A DNA stretch of 37,200 nt from Polaribacter sp. BAL334. Lineage in GTDB: Bacteria > Bacteroidota > Bacteroidia > Flavobacteriales > Flavobacteriaceae. Positions 1-8,069 of this stretch are shown one piece after another; positions within the stretch are counted from its first letter, which is position 1; each line of letters starts with the position of its first letter. The notes beneath the pieces are model-generated. The model had not been told where the DNA came from and did no database searches. It was given only the letters and a program-made list of their open reading frames with translations. The stretch covers positions 1-37,200 of the forward strand of contig NZ_JADWOV010000253.1 of the NCBI RefSeq assembly GCF_015767435.1, written 5' to 3'. A program made the position numbers and the translations under genes.

Positions 1-141
1 AAAGAAAAGGAGTTGGTCGTCGAGGAGCAGAATTTACAAATTTGAAATTTAAAATTGTTAAAGATTCAATATCAACTGAATTTATATATAAAACATTTGA
101 TAGAATAATAGACTAAAAACGTGCTACAACAATGTATATAA
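1..141. repeat. Terminal direct repeat, left copy (contig closure)
   Basis: Bases 1-141 are identical to 37060-37200. The repeat covers the last 116 bases of the lipoprotein gene of cassette 4 and the first 21 bases of the attC-like site after it. An exact overlap of 141 bases at both ends is what a de Bruijn assembler using k=141 leaves on a circular path, so I read it as contig closure rather than a biological duplication. Confidence 0.95.
3..116 (+). CDS. 3' end of cassette-4 lipoprotein gene (partial, same as 36753-37175)
   Basis: The first codons of the window continue an open frame that ends at the TAA at 114-116. The sequence is identical to the C-terminus of the small lipoprotein encoded at 36753-37175, so this is the same gene cut by the contig boundary if the molecule is circular. 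Only about 37 residues are present here. They are basic at the start (RKGVGRRG) and give no recognisable domain. No start codon is present in this copy. Confidence 0.85.
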   Translation, partial: RKGVGRRGAEFTNLKFKIVKDSISTEFIYKTFDRIID

Positions 142-256
142 AAAATAGGCGAAATAGTAGTAAATTCGAGGCTTTTGGCTCGTATCAAAGTTTGTACTTA
201 ACCGAAAGTTTGGTGCTTCAAAATCGCCTACTTTTCATATACTAACCGTTAGCGGC
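121..256 (+). repeat. attC-like recombination site S4 (between cassettes 4 and 5)
   Basis: The left core is GTGCTACAAC (121-130) and the right core is GTTAGCGGC (248-256). The inner arms, about 134-151 and 224-241, are imperfect inverted repeats (TATATAAAAAATAGGCGA against TCGCCTACTTTTCATATA). The loop holds a small CGAG/CTCG stem near 167-182. The left core belongs to cassette 4's class and the right core to cassette 5's class, as expected for a site cut between the G and TT of the right core. It resembles integron attC architecture, although the cores do not follow the RYYYAAC/GTTRRRY consensus strictly. Confidence 0.7.
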
Positions 257-277
257 AATGTTAAGACGACATAGAAT

Positions 278-1126
278 ATGCAGAAATTAACATTTCAAAG
301 AAATAAGTACGGTAAGGAAATTCTTATTGACACGGTTCACACATCAGAGTTTGCCGTTGACAAAATGGAAGTGCTTCCTGATTTTTATACAATTGCATTT
401 CTGAAAAATTCATCGGGGACAATCAAAATAAATAATCAAACTATTTCGCTTGGCAAAAATGTAATCATCTTCATTCCTGTGTCTCAATTGGTAGACATCA
501 GTAAGGCTACTTTTAAAGACGGTTACTTTATTTTTTTCGAAGGAGAATTTTTGGACAAGTTTTTTAATGAGCAGAATTTTATTTTCAAGTTTTCATACTT
601 TCATAATACCGACAATCCACTTTATTTACAAATAGACAATCAAGAACAAGCCGGTATTTTTGACTTGTTTGAAGAAATACACAAAGAAATTAGAAACTTT
701 CAGCAAGATAGCGAACACCTAATTCGGGCTTATCTGTATCAGTTATTGATAAAGTTGAACCGCCTCTACACCAATTTGCATTTAAAATTAAATTCCAAAT
801 TGCTTACGAATGATTACCTATTAAAATTCCGTTACGCCTTAGAAAAAGACATAAAAAAGCACAATGATGTTCAATATTATGCAGATTTATTAGGAATTAG
901 TCGTACTTATCTAAACAAGCTTTGTTTAGATTTTTATGCTAAAACAAGCGTACAGATTATTAAGGAACGACTTGCATTGGAAGTAAAAAAAGAACTTTTA
1001 TACACTTCTAAAACCAATGCTGAAATTGCATACGAATACAATTTCTCCGACCCTCCAAACTTTACCCGCTTCTTTAAACAAATAACGTCTCAGACGCCAC
1101 AACAATTTAGAGAGTTGTCAAAATGA
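278..1126 (+). CDS. AraC-family transcriptional regulator
   Basis: A 282-residue protein whose last ~90 residues form the two helix-turn-helix motifs of the AraC/XylS DNA-binding domain. The first HTH lies near residues 197-217 (YYADLLGISRTYLNKL) and the second near 245-275 (AEIAYEYNFSDPPNFTRFF), followed by the typical TPQQFRE end. The N-terminal ~160 residues look like a cupin-type sensor domain, but no ligand can be named. The ATG lies 22 bases after the attC-like core, so this is the first gene of cassette 5. It points at the three-gene block beginning at 1202, which has its own -7 box, so local regulation is a reasonable inference. No promoter of the usual Bacteroidetes type was found upstream of it. 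Confidence 0.9.
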   Translation: MQKLTFQRNKYGKEILIDTVHTSEFAVDKMEVLPDFYTIAFLKNSSGTIKINNQTISLGKNVIIFIPVSQLVDISKATFKDGYFIFFEGEFLDKFFNEQNFIFKFSYFHNTDNPLYLQIDNQEQAGIFDLFEEIHKEIRNFQQDSEHLIRAYLYQLLIKLNRLYTNLHLKLNSKLLTNDYLLKFRYALEKDIKKHNDVQYYADLLGISRTYLNKLCLDFYAKTSVQIIKERLALEVKKELLYTSKTNAEIAYEYNFSDPPNFTRFFKQITSQTPQQFRELSK

Positions 1127-1170
1127 CAATAAATTTATTGTATTGATAATTTTCACTTTTTAGCCCATCA

Positions 1171-1178
1171 TAACTTTG
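1171..1178 (+). promoter_or_regulatory. -7 promoter element TAACTTTG for the ABM/MBL/SnoaL block
   Basis: TAACTTTG matches the Bacteroidetes -7 consensus TAnnTTTG and lies 23 bases before the ATG at 1202, giving a short leader. No TTTG stands at the ideal -33 spacing; the nearest TTG is about 25 bases upstream. A weak upstream box would suit an activated promoter under the adjacent AraC protein, but that is inference. Confidence 0.45.
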
Positions 1179-1201
1179 TTTAAAACTTAAAACAAAGAAA
1201 A

Positions 1202-1915
1202 ATGAAAAGGTTATTTATCACATTCAGCCTCTTGGTTTCGGGCTTCATCACGTATGCTCAATCGGTCAAATCTACTGCCAGCCCTATATTTGAAATAGCA
1301 GTACGCACAGTAAAGGAGGGAAAAAATGAAGATTTCGAGAAAGCAAGAAAAGCATTTATTGAAAAACTCACCAAAATAAATGGCGTATCCAACGACCGTG
1401 AGTTTCAGTCGTTCTATGCACTGCCTACACCCGACAAATTGCCTGTGTTTATAGGCATGACCGAGTACGAATCCAACGCCACACTAGGAGCCGTACAATC
1501 CAACAACGACCTGATGAGTAACTTCATGAGTTTTGCCCAGACTATGGACTTGAAGGCCTATGTATTTGTGCAGCCCATAGAAGGAGGAGAGTTTAATCTA
1601 GCAACATTGGCAAACAAACAAGGACAAATTTTGGAAATAGCTGTTCGCAGAGTAAAAGAAGGTCAGGAAGCAGAATTTGACAAAATGAGAAAAGCTTTCG
1701 TCGCCAAATTGGGCAAAGAAGACGGTGTTGTACAAAGCTGGGAATTTAAAGTAGTTGCCGGACAAAATACCGAAGGTTTAGCTGTTGGAATGACAGTTTA
1801 TGAAAACCAAGAAAAATTTCAGAAAATAGGTCAAGCTACCCAAACATGGGCAGAAAGTGCCTTCTTTGGAACGTTTGACCCGGTTGCTCTTCAATACGCC
1901 TATTCAGTTAAATGA
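1202..1915 (+). CDS. Secreted protein with two ABM-like (dimeric alpha/beta barrel) domains
   Basis: A 237-residue protein with a signal peptide (MKRLFITFSLLVSGFITYAQ, cleavage after about residue 20). Two homologous halves follow: one begins near residue 29 (FEIAVRTVKEG) and one near residue 143 (LEIAVRRVKEG). Both show the beta-strand/helix pattern of antibiotic-biosynthesis-monooxygenase or stress-responsive ferredoxin-like barrels. A fused tandem can mimic the usual dimer within one chain. The substrate is unknown. The next gene starts within its stop codon region (ATGA overlap), so the two are translationally linked. Base composition is unlike the core: bases 1441-1500 hold 31 G/C out of 60, which suggests recent acquisition. 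The fold call is from sequence pattern only. Confidence 0.7.
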   Translation: MKRLFITFSLLVSGFITYAQSVKSTASPIFEIAVRTVKEGKNEDFEKARKAFIEKLTKINGVSNDREFQSFYALPTPDKLPVFIGMTEYESNATLGAVQSNNDLMSNFMSFAQTMDLKAYVFVQPIEGGEFNLATLANKQGQILEIAVRRVKEGQEAEFDKMRKAFVAKLGKEDGVVQSWEFKVVAGQNTEGLAVGMTVYENQEKFQKIGQATQTWAESAFFGTFDPVALQYAYSVK

Positions 1916-2763
1916 AAATCCTAAAAAAATATAAAATGACAACACAAAATTCAACTTCAATAATCGTAAAAGATTTTAATGGGGTAAAAGTTCATACTTT
2001 TTTAGCACCATACGAAGCTGCGGCAAACGCAACGCACATTATCGAAACAGAAAACAAATTAGTTTTGCTAGATACCCACTTCTTAACGCCATTGGCACAA
2101 GCTTTCAAAGGATATGCCTTGTCGTTAAATAAACCAATTGACAGGATTTTTATTTCACACGGACACCCCGACCATTATTTCGGTTTGGCTTCGGCTTTCA
2201 GTGAATATCCAGCTTATACCCTAACAGGAATTGACAAAGTAATAGCTGAATGGGGTCCCCAAATGATTAAAAATCAGAAACCAATGTTTGGTGATTTAAT
2301 TCCAAATGAAGTTGTTGTGCCTTCACACACGCTTGAACCAAATACAGAAGAAGTTATTGATGGCTTAATCTATCAATATGAAATGGTAGAAGGTGCCGAG
2401 AGCGAAGCTCAACTATTAATAAAACTACCACAAATAGGTGTAATCGTTGTTCAGGATTTAGTTTACAGTGGGGTTCATTTATGGCTAGGCATGGGTTGGT
2501 TTGACAAATGGATTTCGGAGTTAGAAAATGTATTAAAAGCAGATGGATATAATTATATTTTAGCTGGGCATGGCTTGCCTTGTGGCAAAGATGAAGTGAT
2601 GAATTGTATTTACTATTTAAAAGTAGCCAAAGAATTATTTGCAAAAAAACCTTCTGCGGAAGAATTTAAAACTCAACTAATCGCAAAATATCCTTACAGA
2701 GAAAGTGCCATGATGTTTGATATGTATTTAGGGTTTTTGTTTGGTCAAATGGGTAGTCACTAA
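1912..2763 (+). CDS. Metallo-beta-lactamase-fold hydrolase
   Basis: A 283-residue MBL-fold protein with the metal-binding HxHxDH motif at residues 83-88 (HGHPDH), a preceding LLDTH strand near 52-56, a later Asp in VVQDLVYSG (about 180) and a His in LAGHGLPCG (about 219). These are the expected zinc ligands for a binuclear hydrolase. The first ATG overlaps the previous stop by four bases. A second ATG at 1936 (MTTQNSTS) is an equally good start and avoids the lysine-rich leader. There is no signal peptide, so it is probably cytoplasmic. Related proteins act on many substrates (lactones, thioesters, beta-lactams), and nothing here fixes which. It is cotranscribed with its neighbours on both sides. 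Confidence 0.88.
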   Translation: MKILKKYKMTTQNSTSIIVKDFNGVKVHTFLAPYEAAANATHIIETENKLVLLDTHFLTPLAQAFKGYALSLNKPIDRIFISHGHPDHYFGLASAFSEYPAYTLTGIDKVIAEWGPQMIKNQKPMFGDLIPNEVVVPSHTLEPNTEEVIDGLIYQYEMVEGAESEAQLLIKLPQIGVIVVQDLVYSGVHLWLGMGWFDKWISELENVLKADGYNYILAGHGLPCGKDEVMNCIYYLKVAKELFAKKPSAEEFKTQLIAKYPYRESAMMFDMYLGFLFGQMGSH

Positions 2764-2775
2764 AGTGTAAAAATT

Positions 2776-3183
2776 ATGGTAGAAAGACACAAAGAAATAG
2801 CGAGATACATTTCGCAAAAAGTAGTCAATGAAAAGGACTACACTGCCATTGAAGAATATTTAACAGACAATTATGTTTATCATGGACTAGGAGGATTTAT
2901 TGCTAAAACGCCTCAGGGTTTTATGGAAGCAATCAAAGGTTTTCATTCAGCAATCCCGGATTTGCAATCTGAAATTATTGACATTGTTGGGGAGGGCGAC
3001 CGCTTGGTGATTCGATTCAATTTTACAGGTACGCATAAAGGAGATTTTTTGGGTTTTCCTGCAAGCGGTGCAAAGCTAAAGTTTGAAGGAATTATAATGA
3101 GAAGGTTTGAAAACGAAAAGGTTGCAGAGGACTGGGACTATTTTGATTTTCCAACTGTTGTTGCACAAATTCAATCACACTAG
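2776..3183 (+). CDS. SnoaL-like ester cyclase / NTF2-fold protein
   Basis: A 135-residue protein with the SnoaL-like pattern: an N-terminal helix (ARYISQKVVNEKDYTAIEEYLTDNYVYHG), the FHSAIPDLQSEIIDIVGEGDRLVIRF strand region (about 55-80), FTGTHKGDFLGFPASG (about 82-97), and a C-terminal EDWDYFD segment. The family includes polyketide cyclases and many small enzymes of unknown substrate. It starts 12 bases after the MBL gene and is followed by a terminator at 3214-3244, so it closes the transcription unit of cassette 5. Together with the ABM and MBL proteins it suggests chemistry on a small organic, perhaps polyketide-like or xenobiotic, molecule. That reading is inference. Confidence 0.85.
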   Translation: MVERHKEIARYISQKVVNEKDYTAIEEYLTDNYVYHGLGGFIAKTPQGFMEAIKGFHSAIPDLQSEIIDIVGEGDRLVIRFNFTGTHKGDFLGFPASGAKLKFEGIIMRRFENEKVAEDWDYFDFPTVVAQIQSH

Positions 3184-3213
3184 ACCAGATAATTTAACCA
3201 TACACAATAAATC

Positions 3214-3244
3214 AAGCCGTTCTATTTTTGGGACGGCTTTTTTA
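3214..3244 (+). terminator. Rho-independent terminator of cassette-5 genes
   Basis: AAGCCGTT (3214-3221) pairs with GACGGCTT (3232-3239) around a 10-base loop and is followed by a run of T to 3243. It lies about 30 bases after the SnoaL-like gene and before the half attC-like site. Confidence 0.8.
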
Positions 3245-3259
3245 ATGACAAGAAACACT

Positions 3260-3268
3260 GCCGCTAAC
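3260..3268 (+). repeat. Half attC-like site S5, left core only (end of cassette 5)
   Basis: GCCGCTAAC is complementary to the GTTAGCGGC that opens cassette 5 at 248-256, so it is the matching cassette end. It also forms a tight hairpin, CCGCT-AAC-AGCGG (3261-3273). I could not find a right arm or right core downstream, so the array appears to be broken or eroded here. Confidence 0.55.
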
Positions 3269-3571
3269 AGCGGTAACTGTTGCACAACCACTTCAAAAAA
3301 CTATCCAGACGCTTAAAAATCAAAATAAGTATAAAAATAACCTTGTTTAGTGCTTTTTAAGCGAGGTTTATTTTTGGAATAGAGTTGGTTTTTCTAAAAA
3401 AGGAGAGGCTTAAAATGAGGCTTTTCGCCTTTAATAAGAATACGTTTTAAGTCTGTTAAAACCTCAAACGTATTATAATAATTAATTATATCAAATTAAA
3501 TTCATTTGCTATTACTAATTTTAATACATAAAACTGATTATATATCCTAAGAAATTTGAAATGTATAAAAC

Positions 3572-3604
3572 AAAAAAAGGAGCTGAAAATCAGCTCCTTT
3601 TTTA
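3572..3604 (-). terminator. Bidirectional terminator after the MacAB-like operon
   Basis: AAAAGGAGCTG and CAGCTCCTTTT form a perfect stem around AAAAT, with A-run and T-run flanks (3572-3604). It lies 17 bases beyond the stop of the adaptor gene and can terminate in either direction. Confidence 0.88.
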
Positions 3605-3620
3605 AAATTATAGGTAAATC

Positions 3621-4736
3621 TTATTTTTGTTCTTCTTTTTCGTCTTCTTTGGTTGTTTTATTCCAAATTTTGATTTCATCCTCCATTTTAAGGCCTTTTA
3701 AAATTTGAACATTTACACCATCAGAAGTACCTAATTTTAAGGTTCTCTTTTCAAAAGTACCATCTGCTTTTTTCACTTCCACATAAGGCTCTTCTGTTTT
3801 AGAATCGAAACGTAACAAGGCTTCTTTAATAGCCAGAACATTTTCTTTTTTCTCCAAAACGATGTCTGCATTTGCACTATATCCTGCTCTGATAAAATAA
3901 CTATCATCCAATAAAACGTCAGCTTTTATTTTAAACTGAACAGCTCCTGCTTCTTCTGTTCCTTTTGGAGCGATAAAAGTCAATTTTGCAGGAAATTTTT
4001 TGCCTTCAATGGCACCAATAGAAACTTCAATTTCTGAACCATTGATTAATTTCCCAACTTCTGACTCATCTACTTTTCCTTCGAAAATCATTTTGTTCAT
4101 ATCAGCAATGGAAGCAATGGTAGTTCCTGCATTAAAGTTGTTCGATTGAATTACTTGATCTCCTTCTTTCACTGGAATTTCAAGAATTGTTCCAGTCATT
4201 TGCGCATAAATATTGGTATTTGCAGCACCTGCAGCGCCTGAAGAACCACTTTTAATGATTTGATAATCGTTTTGTGCATTCTTTAAATCTTGCATAGTTT
4301 GATTGTAATTCAATTCAATATTTTCAAATTCTTGTTTTGAAATTACGCCTCTTTCAAACAAATTTTTGTTTCTATCCAACGCAATTTTCGCGTTATCCAA
4401 AATGATTTTGATATTGTCAACACGACCTTTTGCGCTGATTAACGATTGTTCATTGGGCACAACTCTTACTGTTGCAATCAAATCGCCTTTCACCACTTTG
4501 GCACCTTCTAACAATAATATTTTATCAATAATCCCTGTAATTTGAGGTTTGATTTCAATTTCTTCCAAAGGTGTTACTTTTCCTGTAGCTACTGTTTTCT
4601 TTAAAATAGTAGTTTTAAAAGGTTTTTCGGTTTCATATTGAATAATACTTTTACTATTCTTTTTCCCGAACCAAATTAATGCGGCAATAAAAAATACCCC
4701 AATAATTATTAAAATGATTTTTGCTTTTTTACTCAT
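3621..4736 (-). CDS. MacA-like periplasmic adaptor (membrane fusion protein) of ABC efflux system
   Basis: A 371-residue membrane fusion protein of the HlyD/MacA type. One N-terminal membrane segment (about residues 5-24) anchors it. It is followed by a barrel/lipoyl strand pair (PLEEIEIKPQITGIIDKILLLEGAKVVKGDLIA, about 57-89), a coiled-coil hairpin (about 100-165) and the returning lipoyl half (IYAQMTGTILEIPVKEGDQV), then beta-barrel and membrane-proximal domains. It links the inner-membrane ABC transporter to an outer-membrane channel. It is the last gene of a four-gene unit (ATPase, permease, permease, adaptor) and starts 15 bases after the second permease. The outer-membrane factor is not in the window. 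Confidence 0.9.
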   Translation of the reverse strand: MSKKAKIILIIIGVFFIAALIWFGKKNSKSIIQYETEKPFKTTILKKTVATGKVTPLEEIEIKPQITGIIDKILLLEGAKVVKGDLIATVRVVPNEQSLISAKGRVDNIKIILDNAKIALDRNKNLFERGVISKQEFENIELNYNQTMQDLKNAQNDYQIIKSGSSGAAGAANTNIYAQMTGTILEIPVKEGDQVIQSNNFNAGTTIASIADMNKMIFEGKVDESEVGKLINGSEIEVSIGAIEGKKFPAKLTFIAPKGTEEAGAVQFKIKADVLLDDSYFIRAGYSANADIVLEKKENVLAIKEALLRFDSKTEEPYVEVKKADGTFEKRTLKLGTSDGVNVQILKGLKMEDEIKIWNKTTKEDEKEEQK

Positions 4737-4751
4737 GATTTGTTGATTGAT

Positions 4752-5996
4752 TTATTCTTCTCTTAATGCTTCTATTGGTTTTACTATGGTTGCCATGTGT
4801 GCAGGAATCAATCCAATTAAGGTTCCTAAAACTACTAATGTGGCAAATGCGATGATGATGATTGGAATATTTACTGTTGGGTTTACCAATGCTGCATCTG
4901 GACCTTGACCAAACGCTGTGTCAATGACAAATAACACTGCACTTCCAAAAATAATTCCTAACATACCTGCTATGGTGGTTAAAAAAACCGATTCTAATAT
5001 AATTTGCTGACGTATACTTCTTGGAGTTGCTCCAATAGCTCTTCTAATTCCAATTTCTTTGGTGCGTTCTTTTACGGTAATCAATAAAATATTTCCGATG
5101 GCAAAAACACCTGCAATTAAAGTGGCAATCCCCACAAACCATGTTAAAAATTGCATTCCTGTAAGAAATCCTGTCAGTTTTGCGATTTGTGTTCCTAGAT
5201 TGAATGACCCAAAGGCTCTTTTATCCTCAGGATGCACATTGTGCAAGTTTTTCAATGTTAAAATGACATCTTTTTCCATTTGCTCAATATTGATTCCTTC
5301 TTCTGCAGTAATCACCATCCAATCAATATTATTACCAGTATTATACACTCTTTTAAACGTTGAAAACGGAATGTAAGCTGAGTCTCCATCTAAATTGATG
5401 GTATTTGAGGGCTCATAAACACCTACCACTTTGTAATTGATATTGTTAATTTTGACATAAGCTCCAATCGGATAAACACCTTTATCAAACAATTGAATGT
5501 ACATATCTTCTGAAATGACCGTTACTTTTGATGTTGTCAGCATGTCATTTTCATTGATAAATCGCCCGTAAATCAACTTTTTCTTTTGAATTTGATCCAA
5601 CACTGGATAATCTCCACAAACTTGAAAATTTCCTGATTTAAAATCATGCGTGATTAAATTATTCGTTTGATTTCTTGGTGCTAACAATTTAATTTCTCCT
5701 TCAAATTCTCTTTTCAAAATTTCAATATCAGCTTCTTTCAAGCGAAAAGTTCTTCCTTTTTGAAAACCTCTGAAAGGAGTATCTGTTGATTGTGTCCAAA
5801 CAAAAACACTGTTTGTGGCAAAATCTCCAAACAATTTTTTAAACCCATTTTCCATGCCACGTGCAGCTCCAAGCAACACAACTAATAAGAAAATTCCCCA
5901 CAAAACACCTATAATGGTAATTCCAGTACGTACTTTATTTTTACGAATACTTCCGTAAATTTCTTGCCAAGAATCTGAATCGAATATAAATTTCAT
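4752..5996 (-). CDS. ABC transporter permease, MacB/FtsX type (second of pair)
   Basis: A 414-residue permease with one N-terminal membrane segment (about 22-44), a large MacB-like periplasmic domain (about 50-280) and three C-terminal membrane segments (about 285-405). The conserved VKERTKEIGIRRAIGATP loop precedes the second of these and contacts the ATPase. No nucleotide-binding domain is fused, unlike E. coli MacB. It starts five bases after the first permease and shares clear similarity with it (WREIF/WQEIY start, KERTKEIGIRRAIGA, KPIEALR end). A heterodimeric permease is likely. Confidence 0.92.
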   Translation of the reverse strand: MKFIFDSDSWQEIYGSIRKNKVRTGITIIGVLWGIFLLVVLLGAARGMENGFKKLFGDFATNSVFVWTQSTDTPFRGFQKGRTFRLKEADIEILKREFEGEIKLLAPRNQTNNLITHDFKSGNFQVCGDYPVLDQIQKKKLIYGRFINENDMLTTSKVTVISEDMYIQLFDKGVYPIGAYVKINNINYKVVGVYEPSNTINLDGDSAYIPFSTFKRVYNTGNNIDWMVITAEEGINIEQMEKDVILTLKNLHNVHPEDKRAFGSFNLGTQIAKLTGFLTGMQFLTWFVGIATLIAGVFAIGNILLITVKERTKEIGIRRAIGATPRSIRQQIILESVFLTTIAGMLGIIFGSAVLFVIDTAFGQGPDAALVNPTVNIPIIIIAFATLVVLGTLIGLIPAHMATIVKPIEALREE

Positions 5997-6000
5997 ATGC

Positions 6001-7233
6001 TTAGTCTGCTCTTAAAGCTTCAATAGGTTTGATGTTTGCGGCTCTTTTTGCAGGAATATACCCTGCAATCAATCCTGAAACAATTAATACAATTGTTGCT
6101 CCTACAACAATTCCTGTGCTTACACTTGGATCTTTGATGAAATAATCTTTTTCTAAACTATCACCTATCAAACTCAGTAAATACGTTCCTAAAGACAATC
6201 CTAAGTAACCTGCAATCGTAGTGATGAAAACAGATTCTTGAACCACCATCCAAACAATTGATAATGGCTGTGCTCCTAACGCTTTTCTGATTCCAAATTC
6301 TTTTGTTCGCTCTTTGATTACAAAAATCATGATGTTACTAATTCCGATAATTCCTGCAATCAATGTTCCTGAACCCACCAAAATTACGATTGCATATAAA
6401 ATTGCCATAAAACTGCCAACATTTTTATTCGCTTCTGCCATGTTTCTTACAGAAAGTGCACTTTGATCATCAGGATGGATATTTAACTTTGAACGCAAAT
6501 CTCTTTCCAATTGATTTCCAAAAGAAATAGCTTGGTCTAAATTCAAATCTGGATTGTATCCTAAATTAATTTGACTGATGTAATCGTTATTACCATAAAT
6601 CATTTGCGCAGTAGTAGTTGGAATGTAAGCCAATCTTTCTTCATTATCTCCTCCTTCATCTGAAAAAATTCCTATCACCAAATACGAACTTCCATTCATA
6701 TTGATTCGTTTTCCCAAAGCAGGTTTTTCACCAAATAAATCTGCTTTTATCAATCGTCCAATTACAATCACTTTTGATTTTTCTTGCAAATCTTTTTCAT
6801 TCAAATAACGACCTTCATCAATGATTGTTTTTTCTAAAAATTGATGATCAGGATGCACTGCACGAACACTATAACTATTGGCTTCGTTTTTATATTTTAA
6901 GGTAAAGTTTTTGTAGATTCTTGCAGATTGGTATTGAATTTTATTTTCATATTCCTCTTTTACATAATTAAAATCATCATTTTTAAGCTGAATAGTTCTC
7001 CCTGTTTGCAATCCTTTATAAGGTTTTGATGTTTGCCAAACTCGCACAAACATCGCGTTTTGAGCATCATCTGCAAAAGCACTTTTGAAAGAGTTGCTTA
7101 ACCCACTGACAATACCAAACAATAACGTAAATAATAAAATGGCAAATGCAACTGTAAATCCAGAAAGCACAGAACGCAATCTGTTTTTATTGATGCTTTG
7201 AAAAATTTCCCGCCAACGATCAATATCAAACAT
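6001..7233 (-). CDS. ABC transporter permease, MacB/FtsX type (first of pair)
   Basis: A 410-residue permease with the same layout as its downstream neighbour: an N-terminal membrane segment (about 20-45), a MacB periplasmic core domain, then three membrane segments from about 275. The coupling loop is KERTKEFGIRKALGAQP and the C-terminus ends KPIEALRAD. It overlaps the end of the ATPase gene by eight bases, which supports cotranslation. Families of this type export peptides, macrolides or lipoproteins. The substrate cannot be deduced. Confidence 0.92.
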   Translation of the reverse strand: MFDIDRWREIFQSINKNRLRSVLSGFTVAFAILLFTLLFGIVSGLSNSFKSAFADDAQNAMFVRVWQTSKPYKGLQTGRTIQLKNDDFNYVKEEYENKIQYQSARIYKNFTLKYKNEANSYSVRAVHPDHQFLEKTIIDEGRYLNEKDLQEKSKVIVIGRLIKADLFGEKPALGKRINMNGSSYLVIGIFSDEGGDNEERLAYIPTTTAQMIYGNNDYISQINLGYNPDLNLDQAISFGNQLERDLRSKLNIHPDDQSALSVRNMAEANKNVGSFMAILYAIVILVGSGTLIAGIIGISNIMIFVIKERTKEFGIRKALGAQPLSIVWMVVQESVFITTIAGYLGLSLGTYLLSLIGDSLEKDYFIKDPSVSTGIVVGATIVLIVSGLIAGYIPAKRAANIKPIEALRAD

Positions 7234-7927
7234 GTGAAACTGAATTTGTATTTTTGGTCAATTCGTCACTCACAATTACGCCGTCTTTTAAACGCACAAT
7301 GCGTTTGGTTTGTGCAGCAACTTCTTCTTCGTGTGTAATTACAAAAACCGTCATTCCTTCGTTATTGATGTCTTTTAGCAAATCCATCACAGAATCTGTA
7401 GTCGTAGAATCCAATGCTCCTGTTGGCTCATCAGCCAACACCACTTTGGGTTTGGTAACCAAAGCTCTCGCAATTGCCACACGTTGTTTTTGTCCTCCTG
7501 AAAGTTCGTTAGGCAAATGATTTGCCCATTCTTTTAACCCTACTTTTTCTAAATATTCCATGGCAATTTCCAAACGTTCTTTTCTGTTAACTCCTTTATA
7601 ATAAAGAGGTAAGGCTACGTTTTCTAAAGCAGTTTTATAAGAAATTAAATTGAAAGATTGGAACACAAATCCTAAAAATTTGTTTCGTAAAATCGCCGCT
7701 TTTTTCTCATTCATATCTTTGATGAGTTCACCATTCAAGTAGTAATTCCCTTCATCATGAATATCTAATAAACCAACAATATTTAGTAAAGTGGATTTTC
7801 CTGAACCAGAGGAACCCATAATAGATACAAATTCGCCTTCTTTGATGTGTAAATCGATACCTTTTAAAACGTGGATGGATTCTTTTCCTATGGGATAGGA
7901 TTTATGGAGTTTTTCTATTCTAATCAT
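7226..7927 (-). CDS. ABC transporter ATP-binding protein, MacB/LolD type
   Basis: A 233-residue ATPase from the ATG at 7925-7927 (MIRIEKLHKSYP). A longer frame begins at a TTG at 7960, but the extra 11 residues are not family-like. Numbered from the ATG, Walker A is GSSGSGKST (38-46), the Q-loop glutamine is at 90, the signature LSGGQ at 142-146, Walker B VVLADE at 162-167, and the switch histidine near 199 (VITHEEE). It energises the two separate permeases that follow. It is the first gene of the operon, which is divergent from the DCC-family gene at 8105. Confidence 0.95.
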   Translation of the reverse strand: MIRIEKLHKSYPIGKESIHVLKGIDLHIKEGEFVSIMGSSGSGKSTLLNIVGLLDIHDEGNYYLNGELIKDMNEKKAAILRNKFLGFVFQSFNLISYKTALENVALPLYYKGVNRKERLEIAMEYLEKVGLKEWANHLPNELSGGQKQRVAIARALVTKPKVVLADEPTGALDSTTTDSVMDLLKDINNEGMTVFVITHEEEVAAQTKRIVRLKDGVIVSDELTKNTNSVSHV

Positions 7928-8013
7928 CTGTTGGTTAATTATTTTTACGAAAGTATTCAATATTTTAAGGCATGAATACTAAGTATTTGTTAAAAGCTAT
8001 AATGACTTGTTAA

Positions 8014-8021
8014 CAAAAATA
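8014..8021 (-). promoter_or_regulatory. Possible -7 box for the MacAB-like operon
   Basis: On the minus strand this reads TATTTTTG, matching TAnnTTTG. It would start transcription about 80 bases before the ATPase start. The nearest upstream TTTG (8035-8038) gives only 13 bases of spacing, shorter than usual, so the assignment is weak. Confidence 0.35.
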
Positions 8022-8069
8022 AGACGTATCAATTCAAAAAATGTTACAGCGTTTTTGAAAAACTTGCAG

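Larger units (their letters stand above)
3184..3620. other. Intergenic region between cassette array and efflux operon
   Basis: This 437-base gap holds the cassette-5 terminator, the half site S5, a 10-base inverted repeat (CGCTTAAAAA at 3310-3319 with TTTTTAAGCG at 3354-3363) and a convergent terminator at 3572-3604. No convincing gene was seen between 3270 and 3570, which is mostly A/T-rich. Confidence 0.7.

Noticed and set aside
3107..3316. 69-codon forward frame overlapping the SnoaL-like gene
   Set aside because: It overlaps a well supported gene, runs through the terminator and the half attC-like site, and has no recognisable sequence.
4752..7927. Single fused MacB gene with sequencing frameshifts
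   Set aside because: ATPase and two permeases are each complete with own starts and stops; split systems of this kind are common in Bacteroidetes.
7928..7960. TTG-started extension of the ABC ATPase
   Set aside because: The ATG at 7927 gives the family-typical MIRIEKLHKSYP start; the extra residues are not conserved in type.
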